DNA of 64,000 bases from Hymenobacter artigasi (GCF_012275535.1 NZ_JAAVTK010000001.1:186001-250000); one strand, 5' to 3'; positions 34,625 to 43,570 are shown, counted from the first letter of the stretch. Notes: a model not told the origin generated them from the sequence alone. A program made the numbers and translations.

Positions 34625-34721
34625 CATTTAACAGTTATCAGTTAACATTTAACAGCCGTTCCATCTGCTCAATTAGGGCAGATGGAACGGCTGTTAAATG
34701 TTAACTGATAACTGTTAAATG
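34625..34721. repeat. Perfect 44-bp inverted repeat between murF and rfbC
   Basis: Perfect arms 34625-34668 and 34678-34721 with a 9-nt loop, built from TTAACATTTAAC-type words plus a GC-rich core (AGCCGTTCCATCTGC). It lies between convergent genes, 1-3 bp from both stop codons, so it should act as a terminator in both directions, although its arms are far longer than needed. Confidence 0.95.
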
Positions 34722-34722
34722 A

Positions 34723-35268
34723 CTAAAACGGGCTCACGAAGTCTTTGAACGCGGGCAGCTCATTGTCCTTGCCCGATACGAGGGGGTGCACTTCGGTGCC
34801 CCAGTTGATGGCCAGGTCGGCATCGTCCCAGCGCAGGCCGCCTTCGGTGGCGGGAGCGTAGTAGTCGGAGCACTTATAGATGAAGATGGTATTGTCTTCG
34901 AGGGCCATGAAGCCGTGGGCGAAGCCGGCCGGAATGTAGAGCATATTGGCCTTGCTGGCCGACAGCTCCACCATTTGGTGCTGGCCATAGGTGGGCGAAT
35001 CCCGGCGCAAATCCACGGCCACGTCGAAGGCACGGCCCTGGCCTACGCGCACCAACTTGGCCTGCGCGTGGGGCGGGCGCTGGAAGTGCAGGCCGCGCAA
35101 CACGCCTTTTTTGGAGTTGGACTGGTTGTCCTGCACCCACTGGGCATCGGCCCCGGCCTCGGCCATGAGGCGCTCGCAGAAGGTTTCGAAGAACACGCCC
35201 CGGTCGTCGGCGAAAACGCGGGGGGTGAACTCAATCAGGCCGGCTAGGGGGAATTTCTTTACTTCCAT
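34723..35268 (-). CDS. rfbC: dTDP-4-dehydrorhamnose 3,5-epimerase
   Basis: A 181-residue cupin epimerase of dTDP-L-rhamnose synthesis for surface polysaccharide. The active site is visible: H61 in RGLHFQ, D83-V-A-V-D-L-R-R (family DxAVDLR strand), Y131 in FIYKCSDYY, and the substrate-binding VLRGLHFQ and PAGFAHGF motifs. Start ATG at 35268. It is followed upstream by a repeat and then a glycosyltransferase; the other rhamnose genes are not in the window. Confidence 0.96.
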   Translation of the reverse strand: MEVKKFPLAGLIEFTPRVFADDRGVFFETFCERLMAEAGADAQWVQDNQSNSKKGVLRGLHFQRPPHAQAKLVRVGQGRAFDVAVDLRRDSPTYGQHQMVELSASKANMLYIPAGFAHGFMALEDNTIFIYKCSDYYAPATEGGLRWDDADLAINWGTEVHPLVSGKDNELPAFKDFVSPF

Positions 35269-35334
35269 CGGGGCAAAGGTAGAAGATTGGGGAGGATGGT
35301 TTGGTCCGGGGAGGAAGAATTGGGCAAAAAACGA

Positions 35335-35440
35335 GAACGTCATGCAGAGCGCAGCGAAGCATCTTGCCCGCCACCACTAATCCAAGGAGGCAAGTTAGTT
35401 ACTGCGGGCAAGATGCTTCGCTGCGCTCTGCATAACGTTC
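35335..35440. repeat. Inverted repeat, GTCATGC-type
   Basis: The 37-bp arms 35335-35371 and 35404-35440 differ at one position (GAACGTCATGCAGAG outer, CATCTTGCCCGC inner), with a 32-nt loop. It lies between the rfbC and glycosyltransferase genes, both on the minus strand. Confidence 0.95.
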
Positions 35441-35448
35441 TTTTTTAG

Positions 35449-36564
35449 CTACTTCCGCCCTACCGCTGCCACGGCGGCAATGTACTTATCGAGCACCAGC
35501 CGCTCGTCAAACTTGGTTTCGGCCAGGTAGCGGCTATTCTGGCCCATGCCCTGCAGGTCGGCATCACTCAGGCGCAGCACTTGCAGCATTTTGGCGGCCA
35601 GGTCTTCGCCGTCGCGCACCTGGCAGAGGTAGCCGTTGCGGCCATCCACTACGGTTTCGCGGCAGCCAGGCACGTCGGTGGTCACGACGGGTTTGCCCAC
35701 GGCGGCCGCTTCGAGCAGGGTTTTTGGGGTGCCCTCGCGGTAGCTGGGCAGCACCACGCAGTCGGCGCGGTGCAGGTGGGCAGCCACGTCGTCGGAGCGG
35801 CCCAGGTATTCGATGTCGCCGCTCAGCAGCCATTCTTCAAACGTGGCGCGGGGTACGCCCACGCCGCCGGCCTCGTCCAGCCCGCCCAGCAGTTGGATGC
35901 GGGTGCCAGGCACGGCCTCACGGATGATTTTGGCCGCCTCAAAGTATTCAACCACGCCCTTTTCGTAGAGCACCCGCGCCACCATCAGAAACACGAACGG
36001 GGTTTGGCGCACGAACCCGGCGGCGGGCCGGAATTTGGTAGTATCGACGCCCGAGCCGGGCAGCAGGTCGGTTATTTCACTTTTTATCAGGCCGTTATCC
36101 AGAAATAGCTGCCGGTCGTCGCCGTTCTGGAAAAACACCTTGGCCGGGAAGCGGAATGCGAAGCGGTAGAGCCCCAGCGCCACCTTGCTCACGAAGTTCT
36201 TGATGATGAACACCGTGCCCAGCCCGCTCACGTTGTTGATGCTGGGGATGCCCGCGATGCGGGCCGCGATACTGCCGTAGATGTTGGGCTTGATGGTGTA
36301 GTGCAGCACCACATCGGGCTTTTCACGCTTATAAATCTGGTAGAAGCGGCGCGTGAGGGCGGCATCCTTCACGGGGTTGGTGCCCTTGTTCTCCATCAGG
36401 ATGGGCACGAAGCGGCAGCCGAGCTCGGTTTCGAGGCGCGCCGAGTAGTCATCGGGCGGGGCAATGGCCAGCACTTCATGGCCGGCGGCCTGCAAGGCCC
36501 GCACGAGGCTGGCGCGGAAATTCCAAATATTCCAGCTGGTATTGATGACGATGGCGACGCGCAA
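35449..36564 (-). CDS. Family 4 glycosyltransferase
   Basis: A ~371-residue GT-B enzyme. N-terminal VAIVINTSWNIWNFRASLVRALQAAGHEVLAIAPP; acceptor part PDVVLHYTIKPNIYGSIAARIAGIPSINNVSGLG; C-terminal nucleotide-sugar site ARVLYEKGVVEYFEAAKII, then VLPSYREGTPKTLLEAAAVGKPVVTTDVPGCRETVVDGRNG, the E-x7-E motif of GT4. It resembles WbpH/WcaA-type lipopolysaccharide enzymes. No ATG precedes the first strand; a TTG at 36564 is the likeliest start. Reading further upstream runs into repeat-derived sequence. Confidence 0.93.
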   Translation of the reverse strand: MRVAIVINTSWNIWNFRASLVRALQAAGHEVLAIAPPDDYSARLETELGCRFVPILMENKGTNPVKDAALTRRFYQIYKREKPDVVLHYTIKPNIYGSIAARIAGIPSINNVSGLGTVFIIKNFVSKVALGLYRFAFRFPAKVFFQNGDDRQLFLDNGLIKSEITDLLPGSGVDTTKFRPAAGFVRQTPFVFLMVARVLYEKGVVEYFEAAKIIREAVPGTRIQLLGGLDEAGGVGVPRATFEEWLLSGDIEYLGRSDDVAAHLHRADCVVLPSYREGTPKTLLEAAAVGKPVVTTDVPGCRETVVDGRNGYLCQVRDGEDLAAKMLQVLRLSDADLQGMGQNSRYLAETKFDERLVLDKYIAAVAAVGRK

Positions 36565-36567
36565 TTT

Positions 36568-36700
36568 TTTAGGGTATGAGGGTATGGGGGCAGGCGGGTA
36601 AGAGTTGGCAAAGGTCGGGTCTGAAACGTTATATCTGCCAGATTGTGGGACTATATCCCTCCTACCTTCATACCCTCCTACCCTCATTCCCCTATTGTTC
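36568..36700. repeat. Weak inverted repeat, GGGTATGAGGG-type
   Basis: Left GGGTATGAGGGTATGGGGG and right CCCTCCTACC/CATACCCTCC words are complementary but poorly aligned. It lies between the divergent glycosyltransferase and cytochrome genes and creates a misleading N-terminal extension of the glycosyltransferase frame. Confidence 0.55.
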
Positions 36701-36736
36701 CGGTACTTTGTGGGCGCTTTGCGTGTTGTACCTGCT

Positions 36737-37033
36737 ATGAACCTTCAACTTTCGGCCTTTCTGTTTCTACTGGCGCTGCTGCCGCAGGTGGCTTCGGCTG
36801 CGCCGCCGGTGCTGCCGGGCCAGCTTATCTTCCAGAAAAACTGCGTGCGCTGCCACGGAGCCAACGGTAAGCGCGGCCTCAATGGCGCGCACGACCTCAC
36901 TAAGAGCAACCTCAATGAATTTGGTCGTACCTATCTTGTTACCAACGGCATGGGCAAAATGCCGGCCTTCGGCAAATCCCTCACGCCCGAGCAGGTGCAG
37001 CAGGTGGTAGCCTATTCACTTACTTTAAAATAA
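36737..37033 (+). CDS. Small c-type cytochrome
   Basis: A 98-residue monohaem cytochrome. The signal peptide is residues 1-21 (ends ASA), so the mature part of ~77 residues is exported. Haem site CVRCH (C36, C39, H40), with M75 in GMGKMPAFGK as the likely axial ligand, and the terminal helix LTPEQVQQVVAYSLTLK. It could donate electrons to a terminal oxidase; the partner is not known. ATG at 36737 begins the signal. The next gene, hflX, lies downstream after a repeat. Confidence 0.93.
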   Translation: MNLQLSAFLFLLALLPQVASAAPPVLPGQLIFQKNCVRCHGANGKRGLNGAHDLTKSNLNEFGRTYLVTNGMGKMPAFGKSLTPEQVQQVVAYSLTLK

Positions 37034-37035
37034 CC

Positions 37036-37134
37036 GGTGCCTGGTTGTTAGTGCCTGGTGCTTGGCTGACCATAATCCCCAAACACCGTTAAAGGAACAA
37101 ACGACTAAGCACCAGGCACCAACAACCAAGCACC
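37036..37134. repeat. Inverted repeat, GCCTGGT-type, before hflX
   Basis: The arms 37036-37063 and 37107-37134 match at 26 of 28 positions (GGTGCCTGGTTGTTAGTGCC and complement). It is 2 bp from the cytochrome stop and 5 bp from the hflX start. Confidence 0.85.
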
Positions 37135-37139
37135 AAACC

Positions 37140-38471
37140 ATGGCAAATACCCAATCTGGCGGCCGCAAGCCCGGCAACAGCACCCGCCACGTCGGCGCCG
37201 TCGACGGCGTGAAAGGCCGGGCGGGCCGCATCCTCCTGAAAGCGACCGATAACGGCACCTACGAAACCGCCAAGGAGCACGAAACCGCCGTGCTCATTTC
37301 CGTGCCCCCGCGCCGGCAGTCCGAAGCCCAGACCACCGAATACCTTGACGAACTGGCGTTTCTGATTGAAACGGCCGGTGCCACCGCAACCAAACGCTTC
37401 GTGCAGCGCCTGGAAAAACCCGATATCCGGACCTACGTGGGCGAGGGCAAGCTGGCCGAAATAAAAGCCTACGTGCAGCACGAAGGCACCAGCATGGTCG
37501 TGTTCGACGACGACCTGTCGCCGTCGCAGCTGCGCAACCTGGAGGCTGAGCTGCTGGTGAAAATTGTTGACCGCTCGCTGCTTATTCTCGATATTTTCGC
37601 GCTGCGGGCCAAGTCGGCCACATCGCGCACGCAGGTCGAGTTGGCGCAGTATCAATACTTATTGCCCCGCCTCACCGGCCTCTGGACTCACTTGGACAAG
37701 CAGCGCGGCGGCGTGGGCATGAAGGGCCCGGGCGAAACGGAAATCGAAACCGACCGCCGGATTGTGCGCGACCGGATTGCCTTCCTCAAAGAGAAGCTCG
37801 AAGACCTCGACAAGCAGAGCCACACCCAGCGCAAATCGCGCGGCGGCAACATTCGGGTGGCGCTGGTGGGCTACACCAACGTGGGCAAAAGCACCCTGAT
37901 GAACGTGCTGGGCAAGGCCGATGTGTTTGCCGAAAACAAGCTGTTCGCTACCGTGGACGCGACCACGCGCAAAGTGGTGCTCGACAACACGCCGTTTTTG
38001 CTTTCTGATACGGTTGGGTTTATCCGCAAGCTGCCCACCAAGCTCATCGAGAGCTTCAAGAGCACGCTCGACGAAATCCGGGAAGCCGATTTGCTGCTGC
38101 ACGTCGTGGACATCTCGCACCCCAATTTTGAGGAGCAGATTCAGGTAGTGAATGATACGCTGGTCGATATTGGCGCGGCCGACAAGCCTACGCTGCTGGT
38201 GTTCAATAAAATAGACCAGTATAAGCACGACGACGTGGAGCACGACCCCTTTGGCGAAGTGCTGGATGCCGAGGACGACGGCACTGCGCCGCGCCCGCCG
38301 CTGGCGCAGCTGCAAGCCACCTACATGGCCAAGCTGCACGACCCGGTGGTGTTCATCTCGGCCCAGGACCGCACCAATATGGAAGAGCTGCGCGAGCTGC
38401 TGGGCAAGCGCGTAGCGGCCCTGCACCAGCAGCGCTACCCCTACCAGACCAACACCTGGGCCAACGAGTAG
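37140..38471 (+). CDS. hflX: GTPase HflX
   Basis: A 443-residue ribosome-splitting GTPase. N-terminal HflX domain with the signature ETAGATATKRFVQRLEKPDIRTYVGEGKL; then HTQVELAQYQYLLPRLTGLW and the glycine segment GGVGMKGPGETEIETDRR; G1 GYTNVGKST near residue 245; G3 DTVGFIRKLP; G4 NKID. HflX rescues stalled ribosomes under heat or antibiotic stress. ATG at 37140 begins the well-conserved MANTQSGGRKPG-like part. Confidence 0.96.
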   Translation: MANTQSGGRKPGNSTRHVGAVDGVKGRAGRILLKATDNGTYETAKEHETAVLISVPPRRQSEAQTTEYLDELAFLIETAGATATKRFVQRLEKPDIRTYVGEGKLAEIKAYVQHEGTSMVVFDDDLSPSQLRNLEAELLVKIVDRSLLILDIFALRAKSATSRTQVELAQYQYLLPRLTGLWTHLDKQRGGVGMKGPGETEIETDRRIVRDRIAFLKEKLEDLDKQSHTQRKSRGGNIRVALVGYTNVGKSTLMNVLGKADVFAENKLFATVDATTRKVVLDNTPFLLSDTVGFIRKLPTKLIESFKSTLDEIREADLLLHVVDISHPNFEEQIQVVNDTLVDIGAADKPTLLVFNKIDQYKHDDVEHDPFGEVLDAEDDGTAPRPPLAQLQATYMAKLHDPVVFISAQDRTNMEELRELLGKRVAALHQQRYPYQTNTWANE

Positions 38472-38549
38472 CGCGGCCGGCGCGGCAGCATTATGAAATT
38501 ATTGCCGGCCCAACCAAGCATGAACGTTACATGAATATTATCGTAAGGG

Positions 38550-38586
38550 CGAAGGCCGGGCTTTATCAGGCCCGGCCTTTTCTTTT
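38550..38586 (+). terminator. Intrinsic terminator after hflX
   Basis: A 10-bp stem AAGGCCGGGC (38552-38561) with its complement (38570-38579) and a T-run to 38586, immediately before the next start codon. Confidence 0.88.
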
Positions 38587-39684
38587 ATGCTTAAGGTGCG
38601 CTTTCTCCATTTGAGTGGTCTGCTGCTGGGTTTGGGCCGGGCCGCCGCGCAGGATATTCCGGTGTATCCGCCGCCCGCGCCGCTCGACACGGCGGGGCTG
38701 GGCCGCACCGATGCCCAGACGTTTGCCAACTCGCAGGTGGTGGGCATGGGCCCGAGCAAGGGCCTGATTGTGAAGTACGAACGGATTCCGGGCAATTTCA
38801 GCCTGCGCAGTACGGCCGTGGGCAGCAGCGTGGGCGACTACAACACCACCATCAGCAAAAACGCTAACCTCGTTATCAAAGCCTATGCGCCGCTGCTCAA
38901 CCACCCGCACCTCAAGCTCATTCTGGGCCTGAACTACGACCGGCAGGAGTTTCAGTTCAGCACCCCCGCCACCACCGACCAGTACGGCCTGTATAGCAAC
39001 ATCGAGAACAAGGGCCTGAGCGTGATTGGCGCGCAGCTGGCCGTGATTCGGCCCGTCGACGCGGTGCATTGGTACCTGTTCCGCGCCAAAACCGAGCTCA
39101 ACGGCGACTACAATTCCGGCGAGCTAAATGTGGGCGACTACCTCAAAGTCACGTCCGAGTTCATCTATGGCTGGAAGCGCAGCTCCACGTTTGCCTGGGG
39201 CATCGGGATGCAGCTGGGCTACAACCTGGGCCGCCAGAGCCTCTACCCGGTCATCGTGTACAACCGCTCCTTCAACCCGCGCTGGGGCGTGGAGGCGCTG
39301 TTTCCGGCCCGGGTGCTGGTGCGGCGCAACCTGTCGTCCAACGCGCTGCTGTTTGCCGGCTACGAGGTGGCCAGCAACAACTACAATATCAAGCTGCGCA
39401 ACGCCTTTGCCTCGCCCAACAACCCCAGAGTCACCTCGCTGGAGCTGCGCCAGATTGACCTGAAATTCCGCCTGCGCTACGAGCGTGAGCTCCTCTCCTT
39501 CCTCTGGACGGGCATCGAGGCCGGCTACCGCTACAACTACCAGCTCAACGCCTTCGACCGCACCAACAGTACCCGCGACCGACTTATCGACAGCCAGCTC
39601 GGCGGCACGCCCTACGCCAGCCTGGACCTGTTCATCGTGCCACCCAAAAAGCTGCTTCAAAAGGCCGAGCGCCGCCGGAAGTAG
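38587..39684 (+). CDS. DUF6268-like outer-membrane beta-barrel protein
   Basis: A 365-residue protein with signal peptide (MLKVRFLHLSGLLLGLGRAAAQ). The rest alternates hydrophobic and polar residues in strands ending in aromatic residues, as in outer-membrane barrels. The N-terminal GLIVKYERIPGNFSLRSTAVGSS and the ending YASLDLFIVPPK fit DUF6268. Function unknown. ATG is directly after the T-run of the terminator, leaving no room for a normal leader; it could be leaderless, or transcribed from a promoter inside the hairpin region. Confidence 0.85.
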   Translation: MLKVRFLHLSGLLLGLGRAAAQDIPVYPPPAPLDTAGLGRTDAQTFANSQVVGMGPSKGLIVKYERIPGNFSLRSTAVGSSVGDYNTTISKNANLVIKAYAPLLNHPHLKLILGLNYDRQEFQFSTPATTDQYGLYSNIENKGLSVIGAQLAVIRPVDAVHWYLFRAKTELNGDYNSGELNVGDYLKVTSEFIYGWKRSSTFAWGIGMQLGYNLGRQSLYPVIVYNRSFNPRWGVEALFPARVLVRRNLSSNALLFAGYEVASNNYNIKLRNAFASPNNPRVTSLELRQIDLKFRLRYERELLSFLWTGIEAGYRYNYQLNAFDRTNSTRDRLIDSQLGGTPYASLDLFIVPPKKLLQKAERRRK

Positions 39685-39690
39685 CCCCCA

Positions 39691-39790
39691 AAAGCAGTAG
39701 GGTGCGGGGCTGGCCTCCGCCCGTCGTTGAACGATTCAATAAAGAACTGTTCAACGACGGGCGGAGGCCAGCCCCGCACCCTACTGCTTT
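39691..39790. repeat. Perfect 42-bp inverted repeat, GTAGGGTGCGGGG family
   Basis: Arms 39691-39732 and 39749-39790 are perfect, loop 16 nt. The words GTAGGGTGCGGGG and CCGCCCGTCGTTGAAC are shared with the elements at 30760 and 57678. It lies between convergent genes (DUF6268-like + and TonB receptor -). Confidence 0.95.
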
Positions 39791-39798
39791 ATCAAACG

Positions 39799-42654
39799 CT
39801 AAATCCCGAAATTATACACGGCTTTCAGGTATAGAAAGGCCCCGTTGAAACCCATTTGCACCGGAGCGTAAGGGTACACGTCGTGGTTGGTGGGAAAGGG
39901 CGACGGAGCACCGAAGCGGTTCTGGAAATACCGCTCGAAGTCGCCCCGGCTGGCGAATCCGCCGGGGGGTACACCGTTGGAAGCCGCCTCGTTGAGGGTA
40001 TTGGGCTTCACGTTGAGCAGGTTTTGCGCGCCCACGGTCAGGGTCAGGGCTTTGGCGGGCTGGTAGCTGATGAGCAAATCGGTGACGGTGCGGGGCTTAA
40101 ACACCAGCAGGTAGCCGCCAAAATCGTACACGGTTGGGTCGGGGGCCACGTCGTAGTATTTCACTTCACCGAAGTAGGTATTACGCAGGCCGATGCCGAA
40201 TTTGCCAACGCTATAGTTCACGCCGAGCAGGATTTTGCTGGCCGGGTTGCCGGTTTCGATGAGCGAAAGCTGGCGCGGGTCGATGTAGTTGGTGGTCGGG
40301 TTGTCGTCGGTTTGCAGGCTGCTGAAGTTGGCCGGGATGTTCTGAGCGCGGGTACGGGTCTGGTTGAAGTTGCCGGCCGCCGTCACCGTGAGCTGCCCCC
40401 GGCCCAGGGCGTGACGGTAGCTACCCACCACGTCGATGCCCTGCGTGCGGGTGTCAAGGTCATTGGTGAAGAATTGGGCCTGACTCACGCGGTTGTTGGC
40501 CAGCAACTGCGTAAACTCCGGGCTGATGCCCGAACCCGGCCGCAGCAAGCCCGAGAGCGTGATGCGGTTGTCGATGTCAATCAAATACGCATCGGCCGTG
40601 AGCGAGAACGACGGCATGGGCGTCAGCACCAGGCCAACGCTGTAGCTGCGCGATTTTTCGGGCGTCAGGGTCGGCACCTGCGCTTTTTGGGTCAGCTCGT
40701 CCTGGTTGTTGAAAATACCGGAATACACCACGCCGGTCACGCCCGGGCGCTGCGTAATCTGGCGGTACAGCACCTGCTGGAGCGACGGCGCCCGGAAGCC
40801 CGTGTTGAAGGCTCCGCGCACGGCCAGAAAATCCGTCACTTTCACTCGCGTAGTCGCCTTGTAGATAAAGGCCGAGCCGAAAGTGGAATAGTTCTCGTAG
40901 CGCAACGCGCCGCTCACGCTCCAGCGCTTGGTTACGTCGGCTTCCACGTCGAGGAAAGCGCCCACGTTGGTGCGGCTGCCCACGACCGCCGACGCCCGGC
41001 CGAAGCCGCTGAAACCCTGCGCGCCCTGTTGGGCCAGCGAGTTGTTGTCGTACTCCGCCTCGGCGCGCTCGTCGCCGCGCATGATTTCGTAGCGGTCGGC
41101 CCGGAACTCGCCCCCGAAAGCCACGTTGGTACCGGCCAGGACTTTATCAAAAAAGCGGTTGGCCGTGGCGTTAGTCACGTTTTGCAGGAACTGGAAGCCC
41201 CCGGCATTGGCAAACACCGTGGGCGACTCCGCGCCCAGCGATGCATTCACCGTGTTGGCCAGGTCGTAGTTCATCCGGTTGTAGCCGGTGGTGTTGCTCA
41301 GGTCCAGCGTCCAGTGGTTGGGGCCGCTGCGGCCCAGCACCACGCCCACTGTGCCCGCGCCATCGTGAATGCGGGTGTTCACCTCGGGCTGGTAGCCATA
41401 CGGGAACAGCTCCTTCACTACTTCGTTGGGCTGCGTGGCGGGCAGCACCCACGGCGTGTTGGCCTGCCCCCGGCGGAAGTTATAGCTGCCAAATCCGTAG
41501 AACGCCAGCGCTTCCGATACCTCCACCCGGGCATTGAACAGGCCCCGCACGTTGCGCACGCGGGCATCACCGTTGTGCTGCACAAAATCGTTGTACGTTT
41601 TGCCGGCGGCGGCCAGCGCGGCCCGCTCGGCCGCCGCATTGTTGGCCACAAATACGGGGCTCACCAGCGGGTCGCGGGCATAGCCGCGAGTGGTACGGCC
41701 GCGGTAGTCGGCATCGGCGGTCACGTTCAGGAAGCCCTTCTGGCCCAGGCGGAAGCCTTTGTTGATGCCCAGCAGCGTAGCCAGGCCATCGCCCTCCGAG
41801 GTGATGCCCGAGTTCAACAGCACGCTGCCACCGTGGTTGTCGCTCTTCAGGTTGATGTTCATTACGCCGGCAATGGCGTCGGAGCCGTACTGGGCCGCTG
41901 CCCCGTCGCGCAGCACTTCCACGCGCTCCACGCCCAGGCTGGACAGTGTGTTGAGGTCGGTGCCCACGCTGCCCAGGCCGCGGTTGCTCAGCAGGTTGAC
42001 CAGGGCGGTGGTGTGGCGGCGCTTGCCGTTCACTAGCACCAGCATTTGGTCGGTGCCCAGGCCGCGCAGGCTGGCCGGGTCCACGTGGTCGGAGCCGCCG
42101 GCGCCCGTCTGGCGCGTCGAGTTGAAGGCGGCTACGGTGTATTGCAGCAGTTGGGTGATGTCGGTTTGGGGTACGGTGCGCACCAGCTCGCTCATTTCCA
42201 CCACGTCAACCGGCACCGCCGATTCCAGGGCGGTCCGGTCGCTACGGCGAGTACCTACGGCCACCGTTTCGGGGTTCAGCGTCACGGTGAGTACGGTGGC
42301 CTCGCCGGCCTTCAGAAACACGTTGGTAATGTTCTGCACCCGGAAGCCGGGCTGCTGCACCTGCACCACGTAGGGCCCGCCGGGCACCAGCCCGGCAATG
42401 GTGAATGTACCCGTCGAGCCGGCCTGCACTGTGCGGCGCTGGCTGGTAGCCAGCGAGATAATGGACACCAACGTATTGGGCTGAACCAGTCCCTGGGCGG
42501 AAGTAACTTGCCCGGTTAGGCTCGATGAGCTACCGGTAATAGTCCCGGCGCTCTCGGCCGGGGTGGTGGAGGTTTGCGCCTGGGCGGTGGTCGGTAGCAG
42601 TGCCGGACTCAACGAAGCACCCAATAAAAAACAACGCAGGGTAAAATTATTCAT
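39799..42654 (-). CDS. TonB-dependent receptor with carboxypeptidase-like domain
   Basis: A 951-residue outer-membrane receptor. Signal peptide residues 1-26 (ends AQAQ); a CarboxypepD-regulatory-like domain at ~45-130 (SLTGQVTSAQGLVQPNTLVSI to GEATVLTVTLNPE); the plug with its TonB box-like segment, including MSELVRTVPQTDITQLLQYTVAAF and GLGSVGTDLNTLSSLGVERVEVLRDGAAAQYGSDAIAGVMNINLK; then the 22-strand barrel, ending LKAVYNFGI. The substrate is unknown; no SusD partner follows it, so it probably imports a siderophore, vitamin or oligosaccharide alone. Confidence 0.95.
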   Translation of the reverse strand: MNNFTLRCFLLGASLSPALLPTTAQAQTSTTPAESAGTITGSSSSLTGQVTSAQGLVQPNTLVSIISLATSQRRTVQAGSTGTFTIAGLVPGGPYVVQVQQPGFRVQNITNVFLKAGEATVLTVTLNPETVAVGTRRSDRTALESAVPVDVVEMSELVRTVPQTDITQLLQYTVAAFNSTRQTGAGGSDHVDPASLRGLGTDQMLVLVNGKRRHTTALVNLLSNRGLGSVGTDLNTLSSLGVERVEVLRDGAAAQYGSDAIAGVMNINLKSDNHGGSVLLNSGITSEGDGLATLLGINKGFRLGQKGFLNVTADADYRGRTTRGYARDPLVSPVFVANNAAAERAALAAAGKTYNDFVQHNGDARVRNVRGLFNARVEVSEALAFYGFGSYNFRRGQANTPWVLPATQPNEVVKELFPYGYQPEVNTRIHDGAGTVGVVLGRSGPNHWTLDLSNTTGYNRMNYDLANTVNASLGAESPTVFANAGGFQFLQNVTNATANRFFDKVLAGTNVAFGGEFRADRYEIMRGDERAEAEYDNNSLAQQGAQGFSGFGRASAVVGSRTNVGAFLDVEADVTKRWSVSGALRYENYSTFGSAFIYKATTRVKVTDFLAVRGAFNTGFRAPSLQQVLYRQITQRPGVTGVVYSGIFNNQDELTQKAQVPTLTPEKSRSYSVGLVLTPMPSFSLTADAYLIDIDNRITLSGLLRPGSGISPEFTQLLANNRVSQAQFFTNDLDTRTQGIDVVGSYRHALGRGQLTVTAAGNFNQTRTRAQNIPANFSSLQTDDNPTTNYIDPRQLSLIETGNPASKILLGVNYSVGKFGIGLRNTYFGEVKYYDVAPDPTVYDFGGYLLVFKPRTVTDLLISYQPAKALTLTVGAQNLLNVKPNTLNEAASNGVPPGGFASRGDFERYFQNRFGAPSPFPTNHDVYPYAPVQMGFNGAFLYLKAVYNFGI

Positions 42655-43014
42655 GCAAAAACCTGAGGAGGAAGAAAATTATAAAAAATTTAAATTTTGA
42701 GAAAAACGCAGAGAGTGAGCAAATCAACTAGGCATATTTTTATATAGCCGCAAGACGGAATAATCTTATTTCCTTTTTAAAAACAAGAAGTTGCGCGGCT
42801 CTTACTGCCCAGGTAAAATCTCATTTAGTCGGTTGGGTGGGCGGCTCGGCATGGTGTACCAAATTGGGAAAAAGCTACATATTGTTCCGAATAATGGAAA
42901 TATAAGTCTCCATTTTGGAATATTACCGTAAACATTCTTCTTTTGTTAAAGTTATGGTCTTGATAACTTAAACATCTCCTCACGTCCATTTTAATTGACA
43001 TTCATTTAGTTAAC
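42655..43014. other. 360-bp gene-free stretch between divergent genes
   Basis: AT-rich intergenic region between the TonB receptor (-) and the CHRD lipoprotein (+). It must hold both promoters. A TTTG (42943) and a TAAC-TTAA word 20 nt later resemble a Bacteroidota promoter for the right gene, but weakly. No repeat arm or ORF was found. Confidence 0.5.
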
Positions 43015-43452
43015 ATGAAAAAATCCTACATTTTCCTTTTAGCATCCGCAGTAAGCCTCTTCACGGCCTGCAGCAAAAAGGACGATACCACTCCAACGAC
43101 CAATACCAATACCGAGCTGACGGCCACCATCAATGGTGCTCAGCAGGTGCCGTCCAACAATTCCACGGCTACCGGCACCTTCACGGGCAGCTACAACAGC
43201 GGCACCAAGCAGCTCACGTATGTGGTTACGTATCAGGGCATGACCCCAACTATTGCCCATATTCACACGGGTGCTCCCGGTATTAAGGGCTCAGTGGCCA
43301 TTCCATTTGCCAATTTGACTTCGCCTATTACGGGTACGGTCACACTTGCGCCCGAGCAAGCAGATAACATTCTCAATAACGGCATGTATGTCAACATACA
43401 CTCGTCGGCTTTTAGCGACGGCGAGATTCGCGGCGACATCAAGAAGAAGTAA
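43015..43452 (+). CDS. CHRD-domain lipoprotein
   Basis: A 145-residue protein with signal peptide and lipobox FTAC (C19). The C-terminal ~105 residues match a CHRD domain: TATINGAQQVPSNNSTATGTFTG, then YVVTYQGMTPTIAHIHTGAPGIKGSVAIPF and NNGMYVNIHSSAFSDGEIRGDI (HSSxxxxGEIRG ending). CHRD modules occur in chordin and bacterial surface proteins; the function is unknown. ATG at 43015. Confidence 0.92.
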   Translation: MKKSYIFLLASAVSLFTACSKKDDTTPTTNTNTELTATINGAQQVPSNNSTATGTFTGSYNSGTKQLTYVVTYQGMTPTIAHIHTGAPGIKGSVAIPFANLTSPITGTVTLAPEQADNILNNGMYVNIHSSAFSDGEIRGDIKKK

Positions 43453-43509
43453 TCTGCCAGGGTAATTACCGGCGCAAGACTGCCGGGATAACACCTAAGT
43501 TGATTTCGC

Positions 43510-43546
43510 AAAAAAGGCCCGCTACGATGAATAGCGGGCCTTTTTG
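43510..43546. terminator. Bidirectional intrinsic terminator
   Basis: A 13-bp stem (43511-43523 with 43533-43545), core GGCCCGCT, with A/T runs on both sides. It lies between the convergent CHRD gene and ppk1. Confidence 0.92.
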
Positions 43547-43570
43547 CATACTGAACTATCCGGAACTGCG

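Noticed and set aside
39856..42036. 726-codon frame opposite the TonB receptor
   Set aside because: Composition is that of a reversed reading (Val/Gly/Ala/His), with no domain.
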